A DNA stretch of 64,000 nt from Paraburkholderia franconis (lineage in GTDB: Bacteria; Pseudomonadota; Gammaproteobacteria; Burkholderiales; Burkholderiaceae). A program made the position numbers and the translations under genes. The stretch is taken from NCBI RefSeq assembly GCF_009362735.1, contig NZ_WHNP01000010.1, forward strand, positions 62,001 through 126,000, written 5' to 3'. Shown here piece by piece: positions 51,660 to 59,645 of the stretch (within the stretch, counting starts at the first letter, position 1; each line of letters opens with the position of its first letter). The notes beneath the pieces were generated by a model. It had not been told where the DNA came from, made no database searches, and saw nothing but the letters and a program-made list of their open reading frames with translations.

Positions 51660-52517
51660 ATGGATAAATATGAGAGAAGGCGTCTGCGGCTCATCGAGAT
51701 CCGCGATGCACTATGCAACGGCGCAACGTCAGCACTGGCCAAACGAATCGGAAAGTCCGATTCCTACGTCAGCCGGATGCTTTGGCCTGAAGGTCGAGAA
51801 GGACGAAAGCGGATCGGCGAGGATATGGTCGACATGATCGACAACGCATTCGGTTGGTCACCGGGTTCGTTCGAATCCGAGACGCCGATCCGCGACCTAT
51901 GGGATTTAGGCCCAAATGTCAAATCGGGAAGCACACCCAGAAAAAGAGGCCAAATCGGCGAATCAATTACGAAACCATTGCATAATACTGACAAGAGGAA
52001 GGCGTCAAATGGGGCGAGCTTGCGAGACGGCCGCTCATCGGTGAGTGCCAGGCCAATATTGGCTTGGGATGACGCCTCAGAACTTGGCGAAGAGTACGTC
52101 TTGATACCGCGACTTGAAGTAAAAGCATCTGCGGGCAATGGCCGCGTCGCTTGGCATGTGGATGAAAAAGGACAGAAGCAGGCTTTCCGCAAGGCATGGT
52201 GTACACGCCTTGGAATAAAGCCGGAGCAGGCCGCAACTATCGTTGCTGAGGGGTCTAGCATGGAGCCGCGCGTCAGAGACGGCGACTCCCTCGTGGTCGA
52301 CTACCGCGCGACGGATCTCATCTCTGGGAAAGTCTACGTACTCTCGTTTCAGGGCGAGGTCTATGTAAAGCGCGTCTTTAAGAAGCCCAATGGCGGCTTA
52401 ACCATCCGATCGGACAATCCGGACAAGGCTATGTACCCGGATATGGACATCGACCCGAACGATTTTCCGAACCTGCAAATCATCGCGCTCGTCGTTGCTG
52501 TCAGCGGCGCGATCTAA
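51660..52517 (+). CDS. CI-like repressor with S24 self-cleavage domain
   Basis: 285 residues. The N-terminal HTH (TSALAKRIGKSDSYVSRMLW) binds operators; the C-terminal LexA/CI-type S24 domain has Ser200 in EGSSMEPRVRDGD and Lys237 in EVYVKRVFK as the catalytic pair, and an Ala-Gly (KASAGNG) suited to RecA-stimulated self-cleavage. It should hold the prophage silent and release it on DNA damage. No ribosome site precedes the ATG; the predicted PRM start falls on the A of the ATG, so the message is probably leaderless as lambda cI from PRM is. Confidence 0.9.
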   Translation: MDKYERRRLRLIEIRDALCNGATSALAKRIGKSDSYVSRMLWPEGREGRKRIGEDMVDMIDNAFGWSPGSFESETPIRDLWDLGPNVKSGSTPRKRGQIGESITKPLHNTDKRKASNGASLRDGRSSVSARPILAWDDASELGEEYVLIPRLEVKASAGNGRVAWHVDEKGQKQAFRKAWCTRLGIKPEQAATIVAEGSSMEPRVRDGDSLVVDYRATDLISGKVYVLSFQGEVYVKRVFKKPNGGLTIRSDNPDKAMYPDMDIDPNDFPNLQIIALVVAVSGAI

Positions 52518-52552
52518 ACCAGCTCATCACAACAAAAACCGGGGAATCTTCA

Positions 52553-53008
52553 ATGAGGACGTTGGGGTGGCTTTTGCTTCTGGGCGCCGCGATCGGCCTG
52601 CTTGTGTCGTTCAGCATGGACGTAACGGTCGCATCGCCGTTTGATGGCACGAGAGTCACAAATTTCGGCCTGATCTCCCAACGCAACTCCATCCAGATGG
52701 TTTCTGGCTTTGCTGCGTTGTGCGCGGTCCTTCTGATCACACTGAGCGGGCGGCGCAGCTCCACGTCAGAGGCGCCGGGAGATCGAATCGCCTGTCCCGC
52801 ATGCGCAGAGCCGATCCTCCGGGCCGCCAAGATCTGCAAGCATTGCCACACTGAGATCGGCACGGCGGACAGGCCGCCTGAAATCCAGCCTAGCAACCAC
52901 GACGTTGTTAATGTTCCCGTGGCCAGCAACGCAGACCTGCGCTTTGTCGTTGGCATCGTAATCGTCGCCGCAATCGTGGCTGTCGCGATGAAGCTCGGAC
53001 TCACCTGA
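52553..53008 (+). CDS. Membrane protein with zinc ribbon, in the rex position
   Basis: 151 residues. Two N-terminal transmembrane helices (LGWLLLLGAAIGLLVSFS, IQMVSGFAALCAVLLITL), a cytoplasmic zinc ribbon (CPACAEPILRAAKICKHCHTEI) and a C-terminal helix (FVVGIVIVAAIVAVAMKLGL). Cotranscribed with the repressor and so expressed in the lysogen; in lambda this place holds rexAB. A superinfection-exclusion or other lysogenic-conversion role is inferred from place only. Confidence 0.75.
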   Translation: MRTLGWLLLLGAAIGLLVSFSMDVTVASPFDGTRVTNFGLISQRNSIQMVSGFAALCAVLLITLSGRRSSTSEAPGDRIACPACAEPILRAAKICKHCHTEIGTADRPPEIQPSNHDVVNVPVASNADLRFVVGIVIVAAIVAVAMKLGLT

Positions 53009-53152
53009 CGGCGGTACCAGCTGCGTGCGGTTGCTGCGCAAGTAGTTAACACCTGCCCCGCCTCCAGCGGGGCCGCAGCGCGGGCGGTCCTTTAGACCCG
53101 CGTCTCGCAAAGCGACGATCGTGCGTCCAAATCAAATCCCGATCCAATCAAG

Positions 53153-53242
53153 ATGAGCTCTTTAGAACAAGACGATCAGATTGCTGACACAGACGGCGCC
53201 ATTGCAAACCTTTATATCAGCGACCTGGCGAAAACCGCCTAG
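53153..53242 (+). CDS. Possible 29-residue peptide before the cI-operon terminator
   Basis: ATG to TAG reads MSSLEQDDQIADTDGAIANL and nine further residues, acidic. No good ribosome site. It ends 24 bp before a strong terminator. The rest of the interval 53009-53265 shows nothing else. Confidence 0.25.
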   Translation: MSSLEQDDQIADTDGAIANLYISDLAKTA

Positions 53243-53265
53243 CACCCGGACGCCGGACGCAGTGA

Positions 53266-53290
53266 AGCCCCGCCCCGTGCGGGGCTTTTT
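53266..53290 (+). terminator. Rho-independent terminator of the cI operon
   Basis: AGCCCCGC-CCCGT-GCGGGGCT followed by TTTT, on the plus strand. Stops repressor-operon transcription before the OL region. Confidence 0.85.
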
Positions 53291-53511
53291 CATTTGTACG
53301 CGAAAAAGAGCCGCGAGCTAGTCGCGGCCAAAATACACGCGCCAGGCGGCCCTCTGCCCGGCTAACAAAGCTTACATGTTTGCTTAAGTAGCGCAATCGG
53401 GTGCTTGGTCTGACGATTTCGTGAGACCGGTCGCGCTCGGATACCAAAAATTTTCCAACTATTCACCATTCTGTGGCGGCAGCAACAGCGCGACCTTTTA
53501 TTCCTTAATGT

Positions 53512-53555
53512 TTTACCCATAGGTATTGACACACAATTTTACCCCTGGGTAATAT
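53512..53555 (+). promoter_or_regulatory. OL operators and PL promoter
   Basis: Two operators of the same type as OR, TTTACCCATAGGTATT and TTTACCCCTGGGTAAT, 26 bp apart. They straddle a strong promoter TTGACA-N18-TAATAT, with the second operator in the spacer. It fires rightward into the early plus-strand genes. The OR-OL distance is about 1.9 kb. Confidence 0.8.
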
Positions 53556-53591
53556 TCGTCTCACGCACTCACCGAGTGCCCTGCAAGAACG

Positions 53592-53694
53592 AACAGCTTT
53601 GAGTGGGAGCGTCTCAAGACGGCGCGGCGTCTCTAAATAGCCCGTACAGGTCTCCGAACGTGGGCACACCGAGACGCTCCCTCTGAAAGCTGTT
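53592..53694 (+). ncRNA. Structured PL leader RNA with 24-bp inverted repeat
   Basis: The arms at 53592-53615 and 53671-53694 pair at 22 of 24 positions (core GGGAGCGTCTC with GAGACGCTCCC). Inside lies a further hairpin AGACG-GCGCGG-CGTCT. It begins about 30 nt after the predicted PL start and ends 29 nt before the first gene, and has no U-tract, so it is not an ordinary terminator. It may act as an RNA antiterminator, an RNase III site or a regulatory leader. Confidence 0.6.
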
Positions 53695-53723
53695 GCGCAA
53701 TCCAAACTGCTACGGAGCACGAC

Positions 53724-53873
53724 GTGAACCGTGTCGCTTTCGATAACGAGCTGCTCGCCGCGTGTGAGCGAACCCACGCAGTAACTGCACTTCTCGCTTT
53801 CCTGACGTTCATCGGTATCGGTTGCGTCTGGTTCCTCTGCGTGGCGATCCCGGCAGGTGCACTGTGGAAGTGA
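53724..53873 (+). CDS. Small membrane protein, first PL gene
   Basis: 49 residues from a GTG with CGGAG six bases upstream. One transmembrane helix (TALLAFLTFIGIGCVWFLCV). Its 3' end overlaps the next start. Not Arg-rich, so not an N-type antiterminator. Function unknown. Confidence 0.6.
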   Translation: MNRVAFDNELLAACERTHAVTALLAFLTFIGIGCVWFLCVAIPAGALWK

Positions 53874-53986
53874 TCAAGATCTGGGCCGGCGCCGCCGCCG
53901 TCGTCGCAATCTATCTGCTCATGTGCGCATCTTCTGAGCAACACGCGGCTGAAATTGAGCGCTGCAGCGTAGTGCGCTGCACCTGA
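53864..53986 (+). CDS. Small membrane peptide
   Basis: 40 residues from a GTG overlapping the previous gene by 10 bp: MEVIKIWAGAAAVVAIYLLM forms a membrane helix, followed by a short tail with two Cys. Function unknown. Confidence 0.5.
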   Translation: MEVIKIWAGAAAVVAIYLLMCASSEQHAAEIERCSVVRCT

Positions 53987-54004
53987 TCACGCAAAGGCTT
54001 ATCG

Positions 54005-54166
54005 ATGGATGCAAAGCTGATGTTCTGTTTAGCAATCCTATGCGCTTTGCTTATCGGCGTTGCACTTGGCTTCATGTTTGGCGGCATGGGTCGCGCTCCG
54101 AGGGCGAGGAGCGACGACGCAGGTGAGCACGAGTCCGATGCGCCCTACCGGCGCTTTGATGAATAA
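54005..54166 (+). CDS. Small membrane protein
   Basis: 53 residues: one helix (LMFCLAILCALLIGVALGFM) then a charged tail (ARSDDAGEHESDAPYRRFDE). Third of three small membrane proteins opening the PL operon. Function unknown. Confidence 0.55.
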   Translation: MDAKLMFCLAILCALLIGVALGFMFGGMGRAPRARSDDAGEHESDAPYRRFDE

Positions 54167-54195
54167 CCGCAGTCCTTCACACACGGAGTCAACCA

Positions 54196-54528
54196 ATGAA
54201 GAAGGCTTTTACGCAGACCCTCATGGAGTTGCGCGGGGGCGCAGTCGTCGAAGAGGCGACGAACGAACTGAACACGCTGGTCGCGATGGTTCGTGACACC
54301 GGCAAGGCCGGAAAGATCACGATTACCGTCGAGGTGAAGCCGTTCGCCAAGGTGCAGGACGCGCTCGAGGTGACCGGCAAGGTCGTCGCGACGCTGCCGC
54401 GCGAGAAGGAAACCGCGGAGGTGTTCTTCCCGACCGTCGAAAACAACCTCTCGCGTCATAGCGAGCGTCAAACCGAACTGCCTGGTATCTCGCTGGCGGA
54501 CAGCAGCCCCCGCGTCGCGCTCGGCTAA
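54196..54528 (+). CDS. Hypothetical protein upstream of DUF2303
   Basis: 110 residues: MKKAFTQTLMELRGGAVVEE, then GKITITVEVKPFAKVQDALE and REKETAEVFFPTVENNLSRH. It constantly accompanies DUF2303 genes in phages of this type and may act with it. GGAG-type site (CACGGAGTC) upstream. Function unknown. Confidence 0.75.
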   Translation: MKKAFTQTLMELRGGAVVEEATNELNTLVAMVRDTGKAGKITITVEVKPFAKVQDALEVTGKVVATLPREKETAEVFFPTVENNLSRHSERQTELPGISLADSSPRVALG

Positions 54529-54573
54529 GCGCGCAGCAATTCCCTCTACCACCAAAACCAAAACGGACAAGAC

Positions 54574-55407
54574 ATGCTCAAGGATTTCCAAGGCGAACGT
54601 GACGTCGCCGCAGTTCTCGCCGCAGGCACCTCGCTCGCCGGCACACAGAAAAGCCCGCTGCAGGACGGCAAACCGTTCGTGATCGTGCCGGAAGGCTACA
54701 AGGCCCAAATCGTCGACGAAGTGTTCAACAACCCGGCGCGTGCCAGCGGCCTCGTGAAGCTCCGCGACGCGAACAGCTTCGTCGCCTACTTCAACCGCCA
54801 GAAGCGTCCCGAGAGCCTGATCTATGCGTCGCTCGACCCGGCGAAGATCCTCGGCGTGATCGACGATCACCGCGCATACAGCGCCGTCGGCGCTGATCAC
54901 GATGGTTCGAACTGGCGCGGCTATCGCGTCGAGTTCGCAGTGCCGGCCTCGCGCGAATGGAAGGTGTGGACGGGCAAGGATCGCAAGGCGCTCAACCAGC
55001 TCGAATTCGCCGAACTGATCGAAGACAACCTGCCGGACATCGTAACGCCCGACGGCTCGACGATGCTGAGCGTCGCGCTCAATTTCGAAGCCAGCAAGGA
55101 AGGCAACTTCGTGTCGGCCGCTCGCCTGCAGGACGGCAGCACGAACTTTGTCTGGAAGGAAGACGTGAACGCGACCGGCAACAAGATCGCGATGCCGTCG
55201 CAGATCACGCTCGAAATCCCTGTGTTCGAAAACGGCCAGCCGTCGCCGGTCGACGCCCGCATCAAGTACCGCGTCAAAGACGGCGCTCTGACCATCTGGT
55301 ACGAGCTGGTGCGCCCGCACAAGGTGCTCGAAGCCGCGTTCCGCTCGATCTGGTCGCAAATCGAAGAGCAGACGGCGACGACGATCCTGCTGGGTTCCCC
55401 CGAGTAA
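54574..55407 (+). CDS. DUF2303 (YfdQ-like) protein
   Basis: 277 residues. Family pattern VPEGYKAQIVDEVFNNPARA, VAYFNRQKRPESLIYASLDP, ILGVIDDHRA and VWTGKDRKALNQLEFAELIE. Widespread in phage early operons next to recombination or modification genes; no biochemical role is established. Confidence 0.85.
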   Translation: MLKDFQGERDVAAVLAAGTSLAGTQKSPLQDGKPFVIVPEGYKAQIVDEVFNNPARASGLVKLRDANSFVAYFNRQKRPESLIYASLDPAKILGVIDDHRAYSAVGADHDGSNWRGYRVEFAVPASREWKVWTGKDRKALNQLEFAELIEDNLPDIVTPDGSTMLSVALNFEASKEGNFVSAARLQDGSTNFVWKEDVNATGNKIAMPSQITLEIPVFENGQPSPVDARIKYRVKDGALTIWYELVRPHKVLEAAFRSIWSQIEEQTATTILLGSPE

Positions 55408-55481
55408 CTGCGAGTGCGGCGGCTCCCCCGAGCCAGCGCTTTGTGGGCGCAGTACCGGCCCACTCTTTTTGGATACCTGAC

Positions 55482-55823
55482 ATGCGCTTTTTCATTGTTG
55501 GCGACATCTGTCTCGAAGAAGTGATCGGCGAGCCGGTTGAGTTCGCAGAAGCGCCGGGCGAGATCTACGCGGTGCACCGCCCGCATCTTGGTGCGACTGA
55601 CGCAACCTGCTATTGGCACGTGTCTCACGTTGAGACAGGCGTGCGCCTTGGGATGGGCGATTCGATCAACTTCGCTATCGACAATGCACGTCGCACGCTG
55701 GCAAGCAAAACTCCGGTGCAAATTGCCGAGGCTCTGGATGCTGCGCGCGTTCGTACGCAAGAAGCGAAAAAGCGCCTTCCGATTGGTCCTTTGGTTGGCG
55801 GGATCGCCATGAGGGCGGAGTGA
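55482..55823 (+). CDS. Hypothetical early phage protein
   Basis: 113 residues: MRFFIVGDICLEEVIGEPVE, HVSHVETGVRLGMGDSINFA. Unrecognised. Its stop overlaps the ASCH gene start (TGATG), indicating coupling. Confidence 0.65.
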   Translation: MRFFIVGDICLEEVIGEPVEFAEAPGEIYAVHRPHLGATDATCYWHVSHVETGVRLGMGDSINFAIDNARRTLASKTPVQIAEALDAARVRTQEAKKRLPIGPLVGGIAMRAE

Positions 55824-56491
55824 TGAAAGAACGTCTGATCCTCTTCAGCGGCCCGATGGTGCGTGCGCTGCTCGATGGCCGCAAGACACAAACGCGTCGC
55901 ATCGTGAAGCCGACCGGCGCACATCACATCTTCCAGTTCCGAGGAACGGAAGAAGCGCGCGGCGCCGACGAACCAACCGGCGAATGGGCGTGGTGCCGCG
56001 CAGAGCGCGTCGTCAGCGAACACATTCGCTGCCCCCACGGCAAGCCTGGCGACCGTCTGTGGGTGCGCGAGACCTGGGCGCAACCGACGACGCTCGACCC
56101 AGGACCGACCGTCTATCGCGCCGACTACCCGGCCTGCGTGCCGGCCGGCTTCGAGAACGTGCCAGCGGCCGAAGCCATCACGTGGAAGCCATCGATACAC
56201 ATGCCGCGCGCGCTGTCCCGCCTCACGCTCGAAGTGACCGGCGTGCGTGTCGAGCGCCTGCAGGACATCAGCCGCGCCGATGCAGTCGCCGAAGGCTTGA
56301 TCAAGCTGCCAGCGACCGGCCGTTACGTAGTGAACCGTGGCGACCAGTACTTCGGCGGCGCAAGTCACGACTCGCGCGAGGTGTATGCCGATCTGTGGGA
56401 CCGACTCAACGCAGCGCGCGGCTTCGGTTGGGAAAAGAACCCGTGGGTCTGGGTCGTCGAATTCAAACTCGTCACGCTCGAAAGTGAATGA
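55823..56491 (+). CDS. ASCH-domain-like phage protein
   Basis: 222 residues. Starts MKERLILFSGPMVRALLDGR and KTQTRRIVKP; then HGKPGDRLWVRETWAQ, SIHMPRALSRLTLEVTGVRV and ERLQDISRADAVAEG, the standard motifs of this phage family with an ASCH/PUA-like fold expected to bind RNA. A 27-bp stub of a second copy of its 5' end occurs at 59883. Confidence 0.8.
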   Translation: MKERLILFSGPMVRALLDGRKTQTRRIVKPTGAHHIFQFRGTEEARGADEPTGEWAWCRAERVVSEHIRCPHGKPGDRLWVRETWAQPTTLDPGPTVYRADYPACVPAGFENVPAAEAITWKPSIHMPRALSRLTLEVTGVRVERLQDISRADAVAEGLIKLPATGRYVVNRGDQYFGGASHDSREVYADLWDRLNAARGFGWEKNPWVWVVEFKLVTLESE

Positions 56492-56499
56492 TGCTGTCG

Positions 56500-56727
56500 C
56501 TAAGCGCTTCGAATGAGTTCAGGAACTTGCCACCGGTGCTCCATGTACTTCGCGGCAAGCCACGCCTCGTTTTCACTTTCGTACGGCTTCTCGCCGTATG
56601 CGTATTCCGTGAAGTCCGCACCGGTATCGACATGAGTTACCACCGCAAGGCGAGGCCAGTAAACGCCTTCTTTTTTGAAGGTTTCAGCTGTGATGACGCG
56701 ATGTGTCACCTTCGGGAAACCTGCCAT
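56500..56727 (-). CDS. Reverse-oriented small protein in the early right operon
   Basis: 75 residues (MAGFPKVTHRVITAETFKKE, then EYAYGEKPYESENEAWLAAK). GAGGA before the ATG and a TGATAGCAT extended -10-like element 31 bp upstream. It is opposite to its neighbours and belongs with the similar small minus-strand genes at 59.6-61.8 kb. Function unknown. Confidence 0.6.
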   Translation of the reverse strand: MAGFPKVTHRVITAETFKKEGVYWPRLAVVTHVDTGADFTEYAYGEKPYESENEAWLAAKYMEHRWQVPELIRSA

Positions 56728-56758
56728 GACTAGTTCCTCGTTCGATTGCGTGAACAAG

Positions 56759-57700
56759 ATGCTATCACCTGCGCGATGCTCGCGCGCTCGGAAACCCGTG
56801 CTACTCGCAGTCTCGGCGACCGTGACTGCTGCGTGTCTGTCCGTAATGGCGGGCTGGCAGCGAGGCGGATTCGTCGCAGAGCGGGTGCTCTGGATAGCCG
56901 TCGGCGTCGTGCTGGTTGTCGCCGCTCACCTGCTCCCTGCCCTGATCCGTTCGCATGGCTGGCGTATCCGTATTGTCGGCGCCCTGCTCTGGATCGGCTG
57001 CATGGCGGCTACCTGCTACGGTCACGCGGTCTTTTTCCTCCTGGCTCAGAAGCATGCTGGCGAGGTCCGCGCGGCAGCAGTACCGGCAGTGGTCACGACC
57101 GGCCGCAGTCTCGCAGTAATCGCCGCTGACCGCGCGACCGTCGTATCGCGACTGGCCCGCGCGACCGAACGCCACTGCACCGAGCCCTGCTCCAGTCTGC
57201 GGATCGAGCGCGCAACCCTCGCCGCGCGACTGGAAGCGATCAATGCCGAAGCGGCCGAGGCGAAGCGTCAGGAAGCCGCGCAGGACCGCGCCGACGCCGC
57301 GCGCGCCGCTGCCGTCACCGATCCCGTGATCGGCACGCTGACCGCGTTCGGCATCCCGTCCGGTCGCGTCGATCTGCTCGCCGGTCTCGCTTTCGCGGCA
57401 GTACTCGAAGCAGTCGCGTGCTTTTGCTGGTTGCTCGCGCTGCGCCCTGTCGAATCGCTCAAACCCAATACTGGCGCGGCAGTAACGCCAGTCACGGAAC
57501 CGAGTAACGCCGTTACCGAGCCAGAGAGCGCGCCCGCGACGACCGTCGACGACGTCACCCGCGTGGCGGCAGCGGTCGCGGCGGGACGACTGCGCGGCAC
57601 GGTCACGGAGATCCGGAAGTACCTCGGATGTTCGCAGTCACGAGCTGCCGCAGTCAGGAAGCAAATCAACGAACCGGCGGTACCGGCACTCAACCAATAA
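56759..57700 (+). CDS. Membrane protein with C-terminal HTH-like segment
   Basis: About 313 residues. Three N-terminal transmembrane helices (LLAVSATVTAACLSVMAGW, VLWIAVGVVLVVAAHLL, IVGALLWIGCMAATCYGHAV), a periplasmic or cytoplasmic coiled coil rich in Ala/Arg/Glu, a further helix (LLAGLAFAAVLEAVACFCWL), and a C-terminal part (GRLRGTVTEIRKYLGCSQSR, AAAVRKQI) with helix-turn-helix character. Start is uncertain: an ATG at 56726 is also in frame, but the minus-strand gene's promoter lies there. Function unknown. Confidence 0.6.
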   Translation: MLSPARCSRARKPVLLAVSATVTAACLSVMAGWQRGGFVAERVLWIAVGVVLVVAAHLLPALIRSHGWRIRIVGALLWIGCMAATCYGHAVFFLLAQKHAGEVRAAAVPAVVTTGRSLAVIAADRATVVSRLARATERHCTEPCSSLRIERATLAARLEAINAEAAEAKRQEAAQDRADAARAAAVTDPVIGTLTAFGIPSGRVDLLAGLAFAAVLEAVACFCWLLALRPVESLKPNTGAAVTPVTEPSNAVTEPESAPATTVDDVTRVAAAVAAGRLRGTVTEIRKYLGCSQSRAAAVRKQINEPAVPALNQ

Positions 57701-57710
57701 GCGCAAACAA

Positions 57711-59558
57711 ATGAAACGCGATCTGAACAGTCTCCCGCTGGACCTTGGCAGCGAACTCATCGTCGACAACTTTGCTGGCGGTGGTGGTGCAAGCACTGGC
57801 ATCGAACGCGCCTTCGGGCGCGCGATCGACATCGCGATTAACCATGATGGTGAAGCGCTTGCGATGCACACGGCCAACCACCCAACGACTGCTCACTACA
57901 CCGAAGACGTTTTCGCTGTGCACCCTGGGTTCGTGACCGGTCAACAGCCGATTGGGCTGGCGTGGTTTAGCCCGGACTGCAAGCACCATAGCAAGGCGAA
58001 GGGCGGGAAGCCGCGCGAGCAGAAGATTCGCGGTCTCGCATGGGTCACGCTGAAATGGGCCACGTTTCAGGCTCCGCGCTGCATCGCGCTCGAGAATGTC
58101 GAAGAGTTTCTGGACTGGGGCCCGCTCGACGATGAAGGTCGTCCGATCAAGGCAGAGAAGGGGCGCACGTTCCGCGCGTTCATCGACGCACTGACGACGG
58201 GCCTCGCGGCTGATCATCCTGACGTGCAGGAGATCTTCGAGACGCTCGGCGCCGATTTCCCGATGGAGCGCCTGCGCACAGGACTGGGCTACAAGGCTGA
58301 ATGGCGCGTGCTTCGCGCATGCGATTTCGGTGCTCCGACGATCCGCAAGCGCCTTTACTTCTTTGCGCGTCGGGACGGCCTGCCCATCGTCTGGCCGGTG
58401 CCGACGCATGGCGATCCGAAGAGCGAGGCGGTGAAGTCAGGCAAGCTGCAGCCGTGGCGCACCGCAGCCGAATGCATCGACTGGTCGATCCCGTGCCCGT
58501 CGATCTTCGAGCGCGGCCGCCCGCTGAAGGATGCGACACTGCGGCGTATCGCGAAGGGCATCATGAAGTTCGTCGTGAACAGCGCCGAGCCCTTCATCGT
58601 TTCGTATTACACCGCTGATGATCGATTCCGTGGCGCAACTTTGAATGAACCGCTCGGCACGGCGACCACCGCAAACCGCTTCGCCGTCGTCGCGCCGACG
58701 CTGATGCACGTCACGCATCACGGCGGCGATCGCGCCGCGCATGTCGACGTGCCGCTCGCCACAGTCACAGGCGCAAATCGCGGAGAACAGGCACTTGTGT
58801 CGGCAACGCTGATCCAGACCGGCTATGGCGAGCGCGAAGGGCAGGAGCCGTGCGTGCCCGGCCTCGACAAGCCGCTCGGTACTGCCGTCGCAGGTGGCGT
58901 CAAGCATGCGGTAGTTTCGGCGTTCCTCGCCAAGCATTACGGCGGCGTTGTTGGAACTGGCGTCGGTGGCCCGACAGGGACTGTCACCACCACTGATCAC
59001 CACTCCGTTGTGACAGCGCAACTCGTCGGCTGTGGCGGACGTGCGGGCCAGTCACGCCCACGTGACGCTAGCGAGCCGATCGCCACCATCACCGCGAAAG
59101 CTGACACGACAGTCGTCACATCGCATCTGGTCAAGCTTCGCAATAACCAGTTCGGCCAGGATATGGGCGATCCCATGCCGACCCTCACGGCCGGTGGCGG
59201 CCACGTCGGAGAAGTCCGCGCGTTCCTGATCAAGTACTACGGCAACGACAAGGACGGCCAGAGCCTGCTGCAGCCGCTGGGCACGATCCCGACTCATGAC
59301 CGGTTCGGCCTGGTGACGATCCACGGCGAGGACTATGTGATCGTCGACATCGGTATGCGGATGCTCACCCCGCGCGAGCTGGCGCGAGCCCAAGGCTTCC
59401 CCGATTCGTATGTGCTCGACCCGCTGCACAACGGTAAGCCACTCTCGAAATCAGCACAGGTTCGCATGATCGGCAACAGCGTCTGTCCAGACGTCGCCGA
59501 CGCACTGATCACCGCGAACTTCGCACACGAAAAGCAGCTGGTCGGCGTTGCCGCCTGA
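57711..59558 (+). CDS. C5 cytosine DNA methyltransferase with repetitive target domain
   Basis: 615 residues, long for the family. Motif I NFAGGGGASTG, motif IV WFSPDCKHHS with the catalytic Cys (Pro-Asp-Cys rather than Pro-Cys), motif VI ENVEEF, motif VIII-like APTIRKRLYFFARR, and motifs IX/X at the end (MLTPRELARAQGFPDSY, QVRMIGNSV). Between VIII and IX lie about seven repeats of the form PLGTxTxxxxxxVVxxxL, the target-recognition area. Likely protects phage DNA from restriction. No cognate nuclease is adjacent. Confidence 0.88.
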   Translation: MKRDLNSLPLDLGSELIVDNFAGGGGASTGIERAFGRAIDIAINHDGEALAMHTANHPTTAHYTEDVFAVHPGFVTGQQPIGLAWFSPDCKHHSKAKGGKPREQKIRGLAWVTLKWATFQAPRCIALENVEEFLDWGPLDDEGRPIKAEKGRTFRAFIDALTTGLAADHPDVQEIFETLGADFPMERLRTGLGYKAEWRVLRACDFGAPTIRKRLYFFARRDGLPIVWPVPTHGDPKSEAVKSGKLQPWRTAAECIDWSIPCPSIFERGRPLKDATLRRIAKGIMKFVVNSAEPFIVSYYTADDRFRGATLNEPLGTATTANRFAVVAPTLMHVTHHGGDRAAHVDVPLATVTGANRGEQALVSATLIQTGYGEREGQEPCVPGLDKPLGTAVAGGVKHAVVSAFLAKHYGGVVGTGVGGPTGTVTTTDHHSVVTAQLVGCGGRAGQSRPRDASEPIATITAKADTTVVTSHLVKLRNNQFGQDMGDPMPTLTAGGGHVGEVRAFLIKYYGNDKDGQSLLQPLGTIPTHDRFGLVTIHGEDYVIVDIGMRMLTPRELARAQGFPDSYVLDPLHNGKPLSKSAQVRMIGNSVCPDVADALITANFAHEKQLVGVAA

Positions 59559-59585
59559 TCTGATTTAACCGCAAGGACAACGGCA

Positions 59586-59645
59586 ATGAGCGATACAACG
59601 AAGCGCGGCACCAGTGCGTGCACAAGGAGAGACGCGATGAACTGC
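59586..59645 (+). pseudogene. 5' stub of a plus-strand gene
   Basis: AAGGA lies eight bases before an ATG that opens MSDTTKRGTSACTRRDA, a plausible N-terminus, but beyond that the sequence is the 3' end of a minus-strand gene. One of three such stubs. Confidence 0.35.

Noticed and set aside
53592-53694. Simple rho-independent terminator
   Set aside because: The stem is 24 bp with a 55-nt interior and no following U-tract, unlike a terminator.
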